A model generated the notes under the pieces. It was not told the DNA's origin, did not search any database, and worked only from the letters and a program-made list of their open reading frames with translations. A DNA stretch of 64,000 nt from Trebonia sp963795335 (GTDB lineage Bacteria; Actinomycetota; Actinomycetes; Streptosporangiales; Streptosporangiaceae), in NCBI GenBank assembly GCA_963795335.1, contig CAWCHI010000004.1, forward strand, positions 372,001 through 436,000, read 5' to 3'. Positions 27,927-37,942 of the stretch are shown here, piece by piece. How positions within the stretch are numbered: the first letter of the stretch is position 1; every line of letters begins with the position of its first letter. The position numbers and the translations under genes are program-made.

Positions 27927-29042
27927 TCACGCCAGGCCAAGCGCGGCCGCGGCGGCGCCGGAGTCGACCGGGACGGTGGTCGGGGCGGGCGCGCCCGACA
28001 GGGCCCAGTCCGGGTCCTTGAGGCCGTTGCCGGTAATCGTGCAGACCACCCGCGACCCGGCCGGGATCCGGCCGTCACCCGCCGCCGCCAGCAGCCCGGC
28101 CACGCTGGCGGACGAGCCGAGCTCGCCCCAGACCGCTTCCTGGCGGGCGATGATCCGGTAGGCGGCGAGGATCTCCCGGTCAGTGACCTTGTCGATCAGG
28201 CCGCCGGACTCGTCCCTGGCCTGCTCGGCCAGGGTCCACGAGGCGGGGTTGCCGATCCGGATCGCGGTCGCGATCGTCTGCGGGTGCGCCACCGGGGCAC
28301 CGTCCACGATCGGGGCCGCGCCCGACGCCTGGAAGCCGAACATGCGCGGCTTGCGCGTCGCCAGCCCGAGCGCGAAGTACTCCTTGTAGCCCATCCAGTA
28401 GGCGGTGATGTTGCCCGCATTGCCGACCGGCAGGCAGTGGATGTCGGGGGCGTCGCCGAGCGCGTCCACGATCTCGAAGGCGGCCGTCTTCTGCCCTTGC
28501 AGCCGGTCCGGGTTGACCGAGTTGACCAGTGCCACCGGGTAGTCCACCGACAGCTTCTGAGCCAGCTCCAGGCAGTCGTCGAAGGAGCCGTCGACCTGCA
28601 GCAGCTTGGCCCCGTGGACGAGCGCCTGGGCGAGCTTGCCGATCGCGATCTTGCCCTTCGGCACCAGCACGGCGCAGGTCATCCCGGCCCGCGCGGCGTA
28701 GGCCGCGGCCGACGCCGACGTGTTCCCGGTCGAGGCGCAGATCACCGCCTGGGCCCCCTGCGCCGCGGCCACGGTGATCGCGGTGGTCATCCCCCGGTCC
28801 TTGAACGAGCCCGTCGGGTTGAGCCCCTCCACCTTCAGGTACACGTCGCACCCGGTCCGGGCGGACAGCACCGGCGCGGGCAGCAGCGGGGTGCCACCCT
28901 CCTGGAGGGTCACCGGCGGCATCCCCGCGGTGACCGGCAGCCGGTCCCGGTACTCGGTGATCACGCCGCGCCAGGGCGCGCGGGCCCCGCTGGTGACCCG
29001 GGCTTCGCCGGTGACCAGGACGCCGCTCGCAGGCTTGCTCAT
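27927..29042 (-). CDS. thrC: threonine synthase
   Basis: 371 residues, PLP-dependent, converting O-phosphohomoserine to threonine. The Schiff-base Lys81 lies in LNPTGSFKDRGMT, the phosphate loop is LPVGNAGNITAYW and CASTGNTSASAAAYAARAGM precedes it. Its ATG overlaps the hom stop by 4 bp. The C terminus (after DPDWALSGAP) is normal. Confidence 0.96.
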   Translation of the reverse strand: MSKPASGVLVTGEARVTSGARAPWRGVITEYRDRLPVTAGMPPVTLQEGGTPLLPAPVLSARTGCDVYLKVEGLNPTGSFKDRGMTTAITVAAAQGAQAVICASTGNTSASAAAYAARAGMTCAVLVPKGKIAIGKLAQALVHGAKLLQVDGSFDDCLELAQKLSVDYPVALVNSVNPDRLQGQKTAAFEIVDALGDAPDIHCLPVGNAGNITAYWMGYKEYFALGLATRKPRMFGFQASGAAPIVDGAPVAHPQTIATAIRIGNPASWTLAEQARDESGGLIDKVTDREILAAYRIIARQEAVWGELGSSASVAGLLAAAGDGRIPAGSRVVCTITGNGLKDPDWALSGAPAPTTVPVDSGAAAAALGLA

Positions 29043-30352
29043 GACTGGCCTTCCTCGCCTTCGACCCGCATGACGCTGGCCACCGCCCGGACCACCGGCA
29101 GCGCCTGGAGCTCGGAGATCGTCGCGGCCAGGTCGGCGTCGCGAGCCTCGTGGGTGACGATGATGAGCAGCGCGTCGTCACCGCGGCTGTTCTGCCGGAC
29201 CGCCTGGATGGACACGCCGTGCCGGGCAAACGCCTCCGCCACCGGCGCGAGCACGCCCGGCTTGTCGGCCACGTCGAGCGACACGTGATAGCGGGTCAGC
29301 GTGTCCCCCATCGGCAGCACCGGCAGCTCGGCGTAGGTCGAGGGCTCGGGGCCGCGGGTGCCGGCCAGCCGGTTGCGGGCCACCGCGACCACGTCGCCCA
29401 GCACCGCCGACGCGGTCGGGGTGCCGCCCGCGCCGGCGCCGTAGAACATCAGCTGGCCGGCCGAACGCGCCTCCACGAAGACCGCGTTGTAGGCGCCGCC
29501 GACCGCCGCCAGCGGGTGCGTGCGCGGAATCATCGCCGGGTGCACCCGGACCGCCACCCCGTCCGCGGTCCGCTCGCAGATCGCCAGCAGCTTGACCGTC
29601 CGGCCGAGGAGCTTGGCCGACGCGATGTCAGCCGAGGTCACCTCCGTGATGCCCTCGCGGTAGACGTCGGCCGCGGTCACCCGGGTGTGGAACGCCAGCC
29701 CGGCCAGGATCGCGGCCTTGGCGGCGGCGTCGAACGCCTCCACGTCGGCGGTCGGGTCGGCCTCGGCGTAACCGAGGGCCTGCGCCTCCTCCAGCGAATC
29801 GCCGAAGTCGGCCCCGGAGCCGTCCATCCGGTCGAGGATGAAGTTCGTGGTCCCGTTGACGATGCCGAGCACCCGGTGCACCGTGTCGCCCGCCAGGGAC
29901 TCGCGCAGCGGGCGCAGGATCGGGATCGCGCCTGCCACCGCGGCCTCGTAGTAAAGGTCGGCCCCGAACGCCCGGGAGGCCGCGTGGACCTGCTCGCCGT
30001 GCTCCGCCAGGAGTGCCTTGTTCGCGGTGACGACCGACTTGCCGTTCTCCAGGGCGGCCAGGATCAGCGACCGGGCCGGCTCGATGCCGCCGATCACCTC
30101 GATCACGATGTCCACGTCGGAGCGGGTCGCCAGGCCCATCGCGTCGGTCGTCAGCAGCGCCTGGTCGACCCCCGGGCGCGGGTGCGACATCCGCCGCACC
30201 GCGATGCCGACCAGCTCAAGCCGCGCCCCGGTGCGCACCGCGAGGTCGTCCGCCTGCTCCGCCAGCAGCCGCGCGACCTGAGTACCGACCACGCCGCAGC
30301 CGAGCAGCGCGACCCGGAGCACCTTGCCCGGTTTGTCCCCGTATCCGGTCAT
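29039..30352 (-). CDS. hom: homoserine dehydrogenase
   Basis: 437 residues. The NAD(P)-binding start LRVALLGCGVVGTQVA, the catalytic region VNGTTNFILDRM and GYAEADPTADVEAFDAAAK, and a C-terminal ACT domain (YHVSLDVADKPGVLAPVAEAF) for threonine feedback. It overlaps lysA and thrC by 4 bp each, so lysA-hom-thrC are translated as one coupled unit. Confidence 0.96.
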   Translation of the reverse strand: MTGYGDKPGKVLRVALLGCGVVGTQVARLLAEQADDLAVRTGARLELVGIAVRRMSHPRPGVDQALLTTDAMGLATRSDVDIVIEVIGGIEPARSLILAALENGKSVVTANKALLAEHGEQVHAASRAFGADLYYEAAVAGAIPILRPLRESLAGDTVHRVLGIVNGTTNFILDRMDGSGADFGDSLEEAQALGYAEADPTADVEAFDAAAKAAILAGLAFHTRVTAADVYREGITEVTSADIASAKLLGRTVKLLAICERTADGVAVRVHPAMIPRTHPLAAVGGAYNAVFVEARSAGQLMFYGAGAGGTPTASAVLGDVVAVARNRLAGTRGPEPSTYAELPVLPMGDTLTRYHVSLDVADKPGVLAPVAEAFARHGVSIQAVRQNSRGDDALLIIVTHEARDADLAATISELQALPVVRAVASVMRVEGEEGQS

Positions 30353-31761
30353 CCGACGTCCAATCGCAGCAGGTCATCCAGGGTCTCACGACGGACGATG
30401 GCGCGCGCGCCCCCGTCGGTCACCGCGACCACCCCCGGCCGCGGCAGATGGTTGTAATTGGAGGCCAGCGACCGGCAGTAGGCTCCGGTGGCGGCGACCG
30501 CGAGCAGGTCGCCCGGGGCGAGGTCGGACGGCAGGTAGCAGTGCCGCACCACGATGTCACCGCTCTCGCAGTGCCGGCCGACCACCCGCGACAGCATCGG
30601 CGGCGCGGCCGACGACCGCGAGGCGAGCACGCAGGTGTACTCCGCGTCGTACAGCGCCGTGCGCACGTTGTCGCTCATCCCGCCGTCCACGCTCACATAG
30701 GTCCGGATCCCGTCGACGTCCTTGATCGTCCCGACCGTGTAGAGCGTCACCGTGGAGGGGCCGACGATGGCCCGGCCGGGCTCGATCGTCAGCCGCGGCA
30801 CCGGGAGTCCGAGGGCCTGGCACTGCCCCGAGACGATCCCGCGCAGCCCCACCGCCAGCGTCTTCACGTCCGGCGCGTCGTCCTCGGGCACGTAGGCGAT
30901 GCCGAACCCGCCGCCCAGGTCGAGCTCGGCCACTTCCGCCCCGTAGTCCGCGTGCACCCGGGCGGCCAGCTCCAGCACCCGCCGGGCGGCCACCTCGAAG
31001 CCGCCGGTGTCGAAGATCTGCGAGCCGATGTGCGAGTGCAGCCCGGCGAAGTCGAGCGCGGGCAGCGCGAGCACCCGGCGGACGGCCTCGTCGGCCGCAC
31101 CCGAGGCGAGCGAGAAACCGAACTTCTGGTCGTCGTGGGCGGTCGCCATGAACTCGTGCGTGTGCGCCTCGACCCCGGTCGTCACCCGGACCAGGACCCG
31201 CGGCCGGGTGCCGGCCAGCTCGGCGTGATAGCCGAGGCGGGCGATCTCCTCGAACGAGTCGACCACGATGTGGCCGACCCCGGCCGCCACCGCCTGCTCG
31301 ATCTCGGACGGCAGCTTGTTGTTGCCGTGCAGGGTGATCATGGCCGGGTCGACCCCCGCCGCCAGCGCCACCGCCAGCTCGCCGCCGGTGCAGACGTCGA
31401 CCCCGAGGCCCTCCTCGGTAACCCAGCGCAGCACCGCGCGGGCGCAGAACGCCTTGGCCGCGTAGTAGACCCCGGCGTCGTCGCCGAAGGCGTTCACGTA
31501 GTCCCGGGCCCGGCCGCGCACGTCCGCCTCGTCCATCACCAGCACCGGGGTGCCGAACTCGGCCGCCAGGGTGCGGACGTCGATGCCGCCGAGCAGCAGC
31601 ACGCCGCCGGCCCGGTCCCCCGGCGCGCCGCCAGCCCGGTGCGCGCCCCGCGGCCAGATGGCCGGGTCGATCGCGTTCAGGTCCTCCGGTGGCGCCGGCG
31701 GGTGATCGGCGGGCAGCACGTCCCCATGACGCGGCCCAGCCGGGTGGGCGACACGGCTCAC
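30349..31761 (-). CDS. lysA: diaminopimelate decarboxylase
   Basis: 470 residues; the last step of lysine synthesis. PLP Lys103 in VYYAAKAFCARAV, HSHIGSQIFD, the glycine loop DLGGGFGIAY and EPGRAIVG, and the second-subunit CESGD motif. I chose GTG at 31761: GGAG lies 9 bp before it and it starts 20 bp after the upstream gene ends. An N-terminal Pro/Ala/Gly-rich extension of about 55 residues precedes the core, normal for actinomycetes. Confidence 0.96.
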   Translation of the reverse strand: MSRVAHPAGPRHGDVLPADHPPAPPEDLNAIDPAIWPRGAHRAGGAPGDRAGGVLLLGGIDVRTLAAEFGTPVLVMDEADVRGRARDYVNAFGDDAGVYYAAKAFCARAVLRWVTEEGLGVDVCTGGELAVALAAGVDPAMITLHGNNKLPSEIEQAVAAGVGHIVVDSFEEIARLGYHAELAGTRPRVLVRVTTGVEAHTHEFMATAHDDQKFGFSLASGAADEAVRRVLALPALDFAGLHSHIGSQIFDTGGFEVAARRVLELAARVHADYGAEVAELDLGGGFGIAYVPEDDAPDVKTLAVGLRGIVSGQCQALGLPVPRLTIEPGRAIVGPSTVTLYTVGTIKDVDGIRTYVSVDGGMSDNVRTALYDAEYTCVLASRSSAAPPMLSRVVGRHCESGDIVVRHCYLPSDLAPGDLLAVAATGAYCRSLASNYNHLPRPGVVAVTDGGARAIVRRETLDDLLRLDVG

Positions 31762-31781
31762 AGCTTTCGCTCCAGTCTCTT

Positions 31782-32798
31782 CTACAGTCGGTCGGGCGCG
31801 CTGACGCCGAGCAGCCCCAGTCCGGCTGCAAGGCCCGTCCGCGCCGCCCCGGCCAGTGCCAGTCTGCCAGGTCCGGGCGGCTGGCTGGGTTCCCGGGCCG
31901 TGAACGCCGGGCGGCGGGCGGCGCTCAGCCCGTCGACGGTGACGTCGGCCAGGTCCTCCAGGTAGCGGGCGAATTCGTCCGGCCGGCCACGGCGCGCGGC
32001 GGTGGCGACCCGTTCCGGGAGCCACGACAGCGCGTCAAGCAGTCTCGCCCGGCGGGGCCACCCCCCGGAACCCGCCTCCAGGGAAGAGGTCGTCTCCCCG
32101 GAGAGGCTGGCTGCCCAGCGCACCCCGGACGCGGCGCGGGCGTGCGCGTACCTCACAGCATAGGCGGGATTGCCCGGAGCGTGCCGCGCAATTACTCCCG
32201 GGTCGATGCCCACCGGTTTCCCCGGAATCGCCCTGGCCAGGGTGAACGTAACCGCGTCGCGGCCGGCGAAAGCGACCGCGGCGGCGATCTCGGCCGACGG
32301 GGATGCAGCGGGAGGTGCGGGGGGCGCCTGCTCCCGTTCGGACTCATCCCATTCGGCCATGGTCGCGCCCGCGGCGGCGGCGAGGCGGGCCGTCAGCCGC
32401 ACCGTGAGGGCCGCCCGGGCCTGCTCCCAGCCGGCCGCCGCCAGTGGGTCGCCCGGGGGCGGGGCGGCGACCGTCACCCCGGCCAGCGCGTCCCCGCGAA
32501 CGCAGCCGTCGCCCGCCGCGGTGATGCGGGCGGCGACGGCGGCGAGCGCGGCCGTCGTGACGGCGACGGTGACGTAGCCGGGGCCAGTGACTGCGGACCA
32601 CGCCACCCACGGGAGCGTCCCGAGGTCAGCCGCCAGCCGCCGGGCGGTCGGCCCCGGGTCCGCCCCGAGGCCGAGCGCGACGCTGGCCGCGTACTGGCCG
32701 GGAACCCCGGTCGGGCGCAGCCCGGGCTCAGCCCCCGGGTCGAAGCCGGCCCGGGCGACCGCGTGGGCCACCGCCGCGCGCAGGTCGCTGGTGATCAC
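31782..32798 (-). CDS. nrtL: ArgS-related protein with N-terminal and DALR domains, no catalytic core
   Basis: 338 residues. The N terminus (QYAASVALGLGADPGPTARRLAADL) resembles the arginyl-tRNA synthetase additional domain; the C terminus (about 215-338) has NPAYAVRYAHARAAS, the start of a DALR anticodon-binding domain. The Rossmann core is missing: there is no HIGH, no KMSKS and too little length (ArgS is about 550-590). ArgS-related anticodon-binding proteins next to lysA are known in actinomycetes under the name NrtL; their job is unclear. Binding of tRNA-Arg is an inference, made more attractive by the tRNA-Arg gene 0.5 kb away. It heads the lysA operon. Confidence 0.72.
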   Translation of the reverse strand: MITSDLRAAVAHAVARAGFDPGAEPGLRPTGVPGQYAASVALGLGADPGPTARRLAADLGTLPWVAWSAVTGPGYVTVAVTTAALAAVAARITAAGDGCVRGDALAGVTVAAPPPGDPLAAAGWEQARAALTVRLTARLAAAAGATMAEWDESEREQAPPAPPAASPSAEIAAAVAFAGRDAVTFTLARAIPGKPVGIDPGVIARHAPGNPAYAVRYAHARAASGVRWAASLSGETTSSLEAGSGGWPRRARLLDALSWLPERVATAARRGRPDEFARYLEDLADVTVDGLSAARRPAFTAREPSQPPGPGRLALAGAARTGLAAGLGLLGVSAPDRL

Positions 32799-32835
32799 GC
32801 CACCAGGTTAGGAGAGCAGACCAGATTCAGGAGAT

Positions 32836-33255
32836 TCAGGCGGGCGGGGCGCCGGCCAGCTCGCGGACCACCCGGATCATCTCGCCCGGGTCGAACGGCT
32901 TGGTCAGGTAGGCGTCGGCCCCGACATGGGCGCCGCGGGCGATATCGTCCTCCTGGGCGCGCGCGGTGATCAGCACGACCTTGATCCGCGCGGTCTCCGG
33001 TGCCTTGCGCAGCTGGACGGCGGTCTCCCAGCCGTCGAGCCGCGGCATCATCACGTCGAGCGTGATGACGTCGGGGTTGATCTCCTGCACCTTGTCCAGG
33101 CAGTCTTGCCCGTCGACCGCGGTTGCCACATCGAAGCCCTCAAGCTGCAGGTTCACCGCGATGAGCTGCCGGATCACCTCGTCGTCGTCCACGACGAGCA
33201 CGCGCCCCAAACCACCTTGCGTCACACTGGGTGAGGCTACCGCCTTGCCTGGCAT
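32836..33255 (-). CDS. single-domain response regulator
   Basis: 139 residues, one receiver domain only: RVLVVDDDEVIRQLI (acidic pocket), VITLDVMMPRLDG (phospho-acceptor Asp), VVLITARA (Thr) and AYLTKPFDP (Lys). There is no output domain, so it must act through a partner. The start may be ATG 33255 or GTG 33225; neither has a strong ribosome site. No histidine kinase is nearby. It precedes nrtL by 37 bp and may be co-transcribed. Confidence 0.85.
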   Translation of the reverse strand: MPGKAVASPSVTQGGLGRVLVVDDDEVIRQLIAVNLQLEGFDVATAVDGQDCLDKVQEINPDVITLDVMMPRLDGWETAVQLRKAPETARIKVVLITARAQEDDIARGAHVGADAYLTKPFDPGEMIRVVRELAGAPPA

Positions 33256-33333
33256 GCTGCCTACGCGGATGATCAGCTGCGGCGGGCGTGTCACAACCGC
33301 CGTCGCCGGCTGGTAGCCTTTCTCCGTTGGCGA

Positions 33334-33408
33334 GCCCCCATAGCTCAGGGGATAGAGCACCGGCCTCCGGAGCCGGGTGCGAAGGTTCGAATCCTTCTGG
33401 GGGCACCA
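33334..33408 (+). tRNA. tRNA-Arg (anticodon CCG)
   Basis: A full cloverleaf: acceptor GCCCCCA / TGGGGGC, D-arm GCTCAGGGGATAGAGC, anticodon stem CCGGC/GCCGG with loop CTCCGGA (anticodon CCG, reading CGG), T-arm GAAGGTTCGAATCCTTC, and an encoded ACCA end at 33405-33408. Confidence 0.97.
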
Positions 33409-33467
33409 CGCAGACCTGTCCCGGCACAGGGTCGCATGGACGTGCGCGTAACGGAGCCTGACTGCCT

Positions 33468-34436
33468 CTAGCCGAGCCCCGTCTGGTCGACCCACTCGGT
33501 CACGGTCGCGGCGTAGGTCGCCGGGTCGGCTCCGTGCAGTGAGTGCGGCGACGCGGGGAAGTCCCGGTAGGTGAAGGAGTTCCCGGCCGCCTCGATCAGC
33601 TTCCTGGCGTAGCCCGCCTGCTCGTCGGCGGCCGCGCCGAGCAGGTTCCCGGTGCCGGGATCGGTGAACCGGAAATGATGGGTGTACAGCACCGGGACCT
33701 TGACCTGGCGCAGCATGTTCTCGTGGTCGCAGGTCGCCCCCACCCGGCCGGTATAGAAGGCGTCGGCCCACTCCGGGTCGTACTCAACCAGGTCACGCTG
33801 CGGTGGGGGGGCGGGCAGGATGCCGCGGGTGGCCGCCGCCGCGGCCGCGGCGGCCATCCAGTCCGGCATCTCGGACGACAGGGCGCGGGCCAGTCCGCCT
33901 TTGTCCCCGACCGTCCACTGCGCCCCGAGGTACTTGTAGAGCAGCCGGAAGCGCGGTCCGACGGCCTGCCGGATCGACGGGCCGACCGCCGGGTTGACCT
34001 CGGACGCGAACAGAGGCGGGTCTTCGAGGACGGCCGCCCGCACCTGGCCCGGCAGCGCGAACGCGGCCAGCCAGGTGGCCAGCACCCCGCCCGAGGACAG
34101 CCCGCACGCGATCACCGGGCGGCCGACCACCCGGTCGATGAACCGGACCAGGTCACTGCCGAACAGGTCGAGGCTGTAGCGTCCCGGTGTCCAGGTCGAC
34201 CGGCCCTGGCCGCGCAGGTCGACCGCGTAGGCCTGGAAGCGGCCGGCCAGCAGCTTCATCGCCGCCTCGTAGCCCCACCACGATTCGGTCTGCCCGGGTA
34301 TGAGGAGCAGCGCCGGCCGTCCGGGGTCGCCCGCCACGGCGTAGTTCAGCCGGATCTCACCCAGGTCAGCGACGGCTTCCGGGAATGCGTGGGCGCTGAA
34401 CCTCTCCGCATGATCGGTCCACTCGAGGTAGCTCAT
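33468..34436 (-). CDS. alpha/beta-fold hydrolase
   Basis: 322 residues. Oxyanion region LLLIPGQTESWWG, nucleophile ACGLSSGGVLATW, acid in the VLYTHHFRFTDP region and the last His in FPASPHSLHGADP. The ATG at 34436 is preferred because AGGAGAGG lies 8 bp upstream (an in-frame start 33 bp earlier is weaker). The QTESWWGYE and WMAAAAAAAA stretches are cap-region features. The substrate is unknown. It is divergent from the DMT transporter, with 100 bp between. Confidence 0.85.
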   Translation of the reverse strand: MSYLEWTDHAERFSAHAFPEAVADLGEIRLNYAVAGDPGRPALLLIPGQTESWWGYEAAMKLLAGRFQAYAVDLRGQGRSTWTPGRYSLDLFGSDLVRFIDRVVGRPVIACGLSSGGVLATWLAAFALPGQVRAAVLEDPPLFASEVNPAVGPSIRQAVGPRFRLLYKYLGAQWTVGDKGGLARALSSEMPDWMAAAAAAAATRGILPAPPPQRDLVEYDPEWADAFYTGRVGATCDHENMLRQVKVPVLYTHHFRFTDPGTGNLLGAAADEQAGYARKLIEAAGNSFTYRDFPASPHSLHGADPATYAATVTEWVDQTGLG

Positions 34437-34536
34437 GGCGGTTCCTCTCCTTCCAGCGTCCCGGCCCATCCTGCGGCTTGCGAACTAGCTGCGCAATGAG
34501 TAACTAACAGTGCTGCTACCGTGATCTTGAGCGATC

Positions 34537-35451
34537 ATGAGCGTCGGGGGGCGCGTGGGGGGAATCGTCTTCGCGTTGCTGGCCGCGCTGTGCAACGCGG
34601 TCAGCGTGATCACGCGGCACATCGCCAGCACGGCGGGCCCGCAGCGCCCGGCCGGGCGGCAGCTGGCCCTTTCCCTGCTGCGCAACCCACGGTGGCTGGC
34701 GGGCTGGGGAGCCCAGATCGCCGCGTTCGGGTTCCAGGCCGTCGCGCTGCACTTCGGTCAGGTCTCTGTGGTGCAGCCGCTGCTGGTGACCGAGCTGGTG
34801 CTGGCGCTGGTGCTGCGGCGGCTCTGGATCGGCCAGTCGATTGCGGGGGCCGCCTGGGGCGGGGCGGTCGCCGCCTGCGCCGGGCTGGCCGTGTTCATCG
34901 TCGCGGCCGAGCCCCGCGGCGGCCAGTCGACGCCGACGGCCGGCCACTGGACGGCCGCCATCGCCGCCTGCGCCGCCGTAGCCGCGCTGCTGGCCATCCT
35001 GGCCCTGCGCGGCTCACCGGTGCGCAAGGCGGCCTTGCTCGCCACCGCGGGCGGGGTCGCGTGGGCCCTTGAAGCAGCGTTCATCAAGTCGATGACCGAC
35101 GACCTCGCGTCGGCCGGGCTGGGCGGGATGTTCACCCGGTGGCCGGTCTACGCGGTCGCCGTCGGCGGGATGGCCGGCGTCCTGCTCGAACAGGCGGCGC
35201 TGCAAGACGGGCCGCTGCGGGTGTCCCAGCCGCTGCTGGTGATCACCGACCCGATCGTCAGCGTCGCCCTCAGCGTCTGGATCTTCGGCGAGTCCTTCGT
35301 CATGGACCCGGGGGTGCTGGCCCTGGCGGCGGCCGGGTTCTGCGTCATGGCCGGCGGCGTCGTGGTGCTGTCGGCCGCCGCGCCCGACACCCTCGAGGCG
35401 GACGCGGGGCCGCCGCGGTCAGCCGCCCCCGTTCGGGACGGGCCGCGGTGA
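34537..35451 (+). CDS. DMT-superfamily transporter
   Basis: 304 residues with about nine or ten hydrophobic helices in two related halves. The repeated motif VSVVQPLLVTELVLALVL in the first half and LRVSQPLLVITDPIVSVALS in the second supports the internal duplication seen in EamA-like carriers. The hydrophilic tail is short. TACCGT at 34516-34521 could be the -10 box. The substrate cannot be predicted. Confidence 0.8.
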   Translation: MSVGGRVGGIVFALLAALCNAVSVITRHIASTAGPQRPAGRQLALSLLRNPRWLAGWGAQIAAFGFQAVALHFGQVSVVQPLLVTELVLALVLRRLWIGQSIAGAAWGGAVAACAGLAVFIVAAEPRGGQSTPTAGHWTAAIAACAAVAALLAILALRGSPVRKAALLATAGGVAWALEAAFIKSMTDDLASAGLGGMFTRWPVYAVAVGGMAGVLLEQAALQDGPLRVSQPLLVITDPIVSVALSVWIFGESFVMDPGVLALAAAGFCVMAGGVVVLSAAAPDTLEADAGPPRSAAPVRDGPR

Positions 35452-35678
35452 TCCCCCTCTCGTTCCTGCCCCCGGCGGGGACGGCCCAGGGACGCGGCCG
35501 CCCCGGCTAACCGCACCCGGCTCACTGGTTTCCTCAGCAAAACGCACGAAATCGCGGCACACGTTGATCAACAGCCCCGCGTCCGTGCGCCATTTCTGTA
35601 CGCTCGGGGCAATGGCGTCGAATGAACCTTTGCCGGGGTATTGACGCCAGCCGTTCCAGGACCAAGGGGAGAGCGGCG

Positions 35679-37879
35679 TTGCCAAATAATTCACCCGATG
35701 ACAGGCCGTCCGCGGAGCCCGCCCCCGCCGGGACCGGGCCGCCTGCCTGGGGGCCCTCACTGCCGCCGCTAGCCGACGGCTTCATCCCCCGGACGGAGAC
35801 GGGCGAGGCGCTGGACGCGGCGCTCTTCCCCGGCACGACCACCGTGCTGGTGACCAACCTGGCCGCCCGGGCCGCCGGAACTGGCGTGATGCCTGTGGCA
35901 AGACCCAGCTCGCCGTGGCGGCCGCGCGGTCGCTCTGGCAGGGCGCCACGGTCGAGCTGGTGATCTGGCTGACGGCCGCCAGCCGGGCGGCGGTCCTGTC
36001 CTGGTACGCGGAGGCGGCCGCGCGGACCCGCGGCGGCATGAACGCGGCCACGCGGGCGACGCCGAAGCGGTCGCCGCCCGGTTCATCGCCTGGCTGCGCG
36101 AGACCCCGCAGCCCTGGCTGGTGGTATTGGATGGGCTCACCGCCGAGACGTCGACCTCGATGAGCGGCTGTGGCCGTCCGGGGCCAACGGCCGGGTACTG
36201 GTCACCACCGCCGACCCGGCCAGGCCTCGGCGGGCGACCCGCGCGCATCGTCCCCGTCGGCCCGTTCAGCCGCCGGGAGGCGCTGAGTTACCTGCTCGGC
36301 ACGCTCACCGCCGACCTGGACCAGCGGCAGGGTGCCATCGACCTGGTCGCGGAGCTCGGCAACGAGCCGCTGGCGCTGGCCCAGGCCGCGCGGTGATCGC
36401 CAGCTCTGAACTGACCTGTCACGAGTACCGCGAGCACTTCGTGCGCAGGCGGGAACAGGCGAGTCGCGGGACGCGCGGCACCGCGCCGCCGCGATCACCT
36501 GGGGCTGTCGATGGAGCACGCCGACATGCTGTCGCCCGGCACCGCGCAGTCGCTGCTCGTGCTCGCCGCGCTGCTTGACGGCAACGGGGACACCGGGCAC
36601 CATCCTGACGACCGGCGCCGCGCGGCGGTACTGCGCGGACGCGACGGCCGACCGCGGCGGCCGGCCGGTCGAGGTCGGGCTGGCCGCGCTGGAGAGAGCG
36701 GGCCTGCTGTCCGTCGACCACGAGCGGACGCCGCCGGTGGTGCGGATGAGCTGGCCGGTCCAGGCGGCGGTCCGGGCGGCCATGCCGGACGGGATGCTGG
36801 CGGGCACGGCGCTCGCCGCGGCGGACGCGGTGCTTGAGGCGTGGCCCGCGACGGACACAGAAGACGGGCTGGCCCGCGGCCTGCGCTCGTGCGTTGCCAG
36901 CCTGCGCGGTGCGGCGGGACGCGCGCTGTGGGAGGGAGGCTGCCACCTGGTGCTGCTGCGCGCCGGGCGCAGCCTGGACAGCCGCGCGGCTGACCGGGCC
37001 CGCGGTCGCCTACTGGGAGGACCTGGCCGCCGCCGCAAGCCAGTTCCTCGGCCACGACCATCCCGCGACCTCGGGGATCAACGAACGGCTGGCCCGCGCC
37101 TACCTGGCGGCCGGGCGGGCGGCCGACGCGATCTCGCTGCTGCAGTGGGTCCGCCAGGTGCGGGCGGCCAGGCTCGGCCCGGATCACCCGGACACGCTGG
37201 AGCATCACGCGAAGCCTCGGCCTCGCGCTGGTGAGCGCGGGACGGTTCGGCGAGGCGGTCGCCGTACTCGGCGAGGCCGCGGCCTGCTGCGGGCGATCGT
37301 CCGGCCCGCAGCGGCCTCCCGGCCCTGTCCGCGCGGGAGGACCTGGCCGCCGCGCACCGCGCCGCGGGCGAGTTCTCCGCCGCGATAGAGCTCTACCGGG
37401 CGACCCTGGCGGATCGCGAGCGCGTGCAGGAGCCGCGGCATGCCGACACCATCGCCGTCCGCCAGAAGCTGGCGAGGCGTACCTCGCCGCGGGCCAGGCC
37501 AAGGCCGCCATCGGGCAGTACGAGCGGGTGAGTGTCGACCGGGAGCGGGTCCTCGGGACGGGAGCACCTGCTCACCATCGCCGCCCGCGGCGCGCTCGGC
37601 ACCGCCTACCACGCGGCGGGCAGGATGGCGTCGGCGGTCCGGCTGGCGGAGCGCACGCGCGGCGGAGTACAGCGAAGGTACTCGGGCCTGACCACCCGGA
37701 CACGCTGGCGGCCTGCGTGAACCTGGCCCACGCCTACTACGGCGTAGGGCGCGTCACCGACGCGGCGAAGCTGCTGCAGCAGACCATCGAGCGCGGCGAG
37801 CAGAGCCTGCCCGGCGTTCGATCCGCTGATCGTGGCCGCCCGGAGCAGCCTCGCGAACATTAGCGGTACCGGGGCCTAG
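35679..37879 (+). pseudogene. P-loop/TPR (STAND-like) protein, heavily frameshifted
   Basis: The coding signal continues through at least nine frame switches. From TTG 35679 (AAGGGGAG upstream): LPNNSPDDRPS, then LPPLADGFIPRTETGEALDAAL; then CGKTQLAVAAARSLWQGATV (P-loop, 35894 on); AVAARFIAWLRETPQPWLVV (Walker B-like); VLVTTADPA; VGPFSRREALSYLLGTLTA; ELGNEPLALAQAA; and C-terminal TPR-like units (HADTIAVRQKL, AYLAAGQAKAAIGQYERV, YYGVGRVTDAAKLLQQTIE) ending SLANISGTGA with TAG at 37877. STAND NTPases with TPRs usually act as ligand-triggered switches. No single stretch could give a working product. It is followed by a broken GNAT gene and a broken permease. Confidence 0.75.
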
Positions 37880-37942
37880 CCGGGACAGGAGCGGGGCCGG
37901 GACCTGAGCAGCGGGAGCCGGGGCACAGGGGAAGGACATGCG

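Noticed and set aside
31762..31781. Lysine riboswitch before lysA
   Set aside because: Only 20 bp separate lysA from the upstream gene; there is no room.
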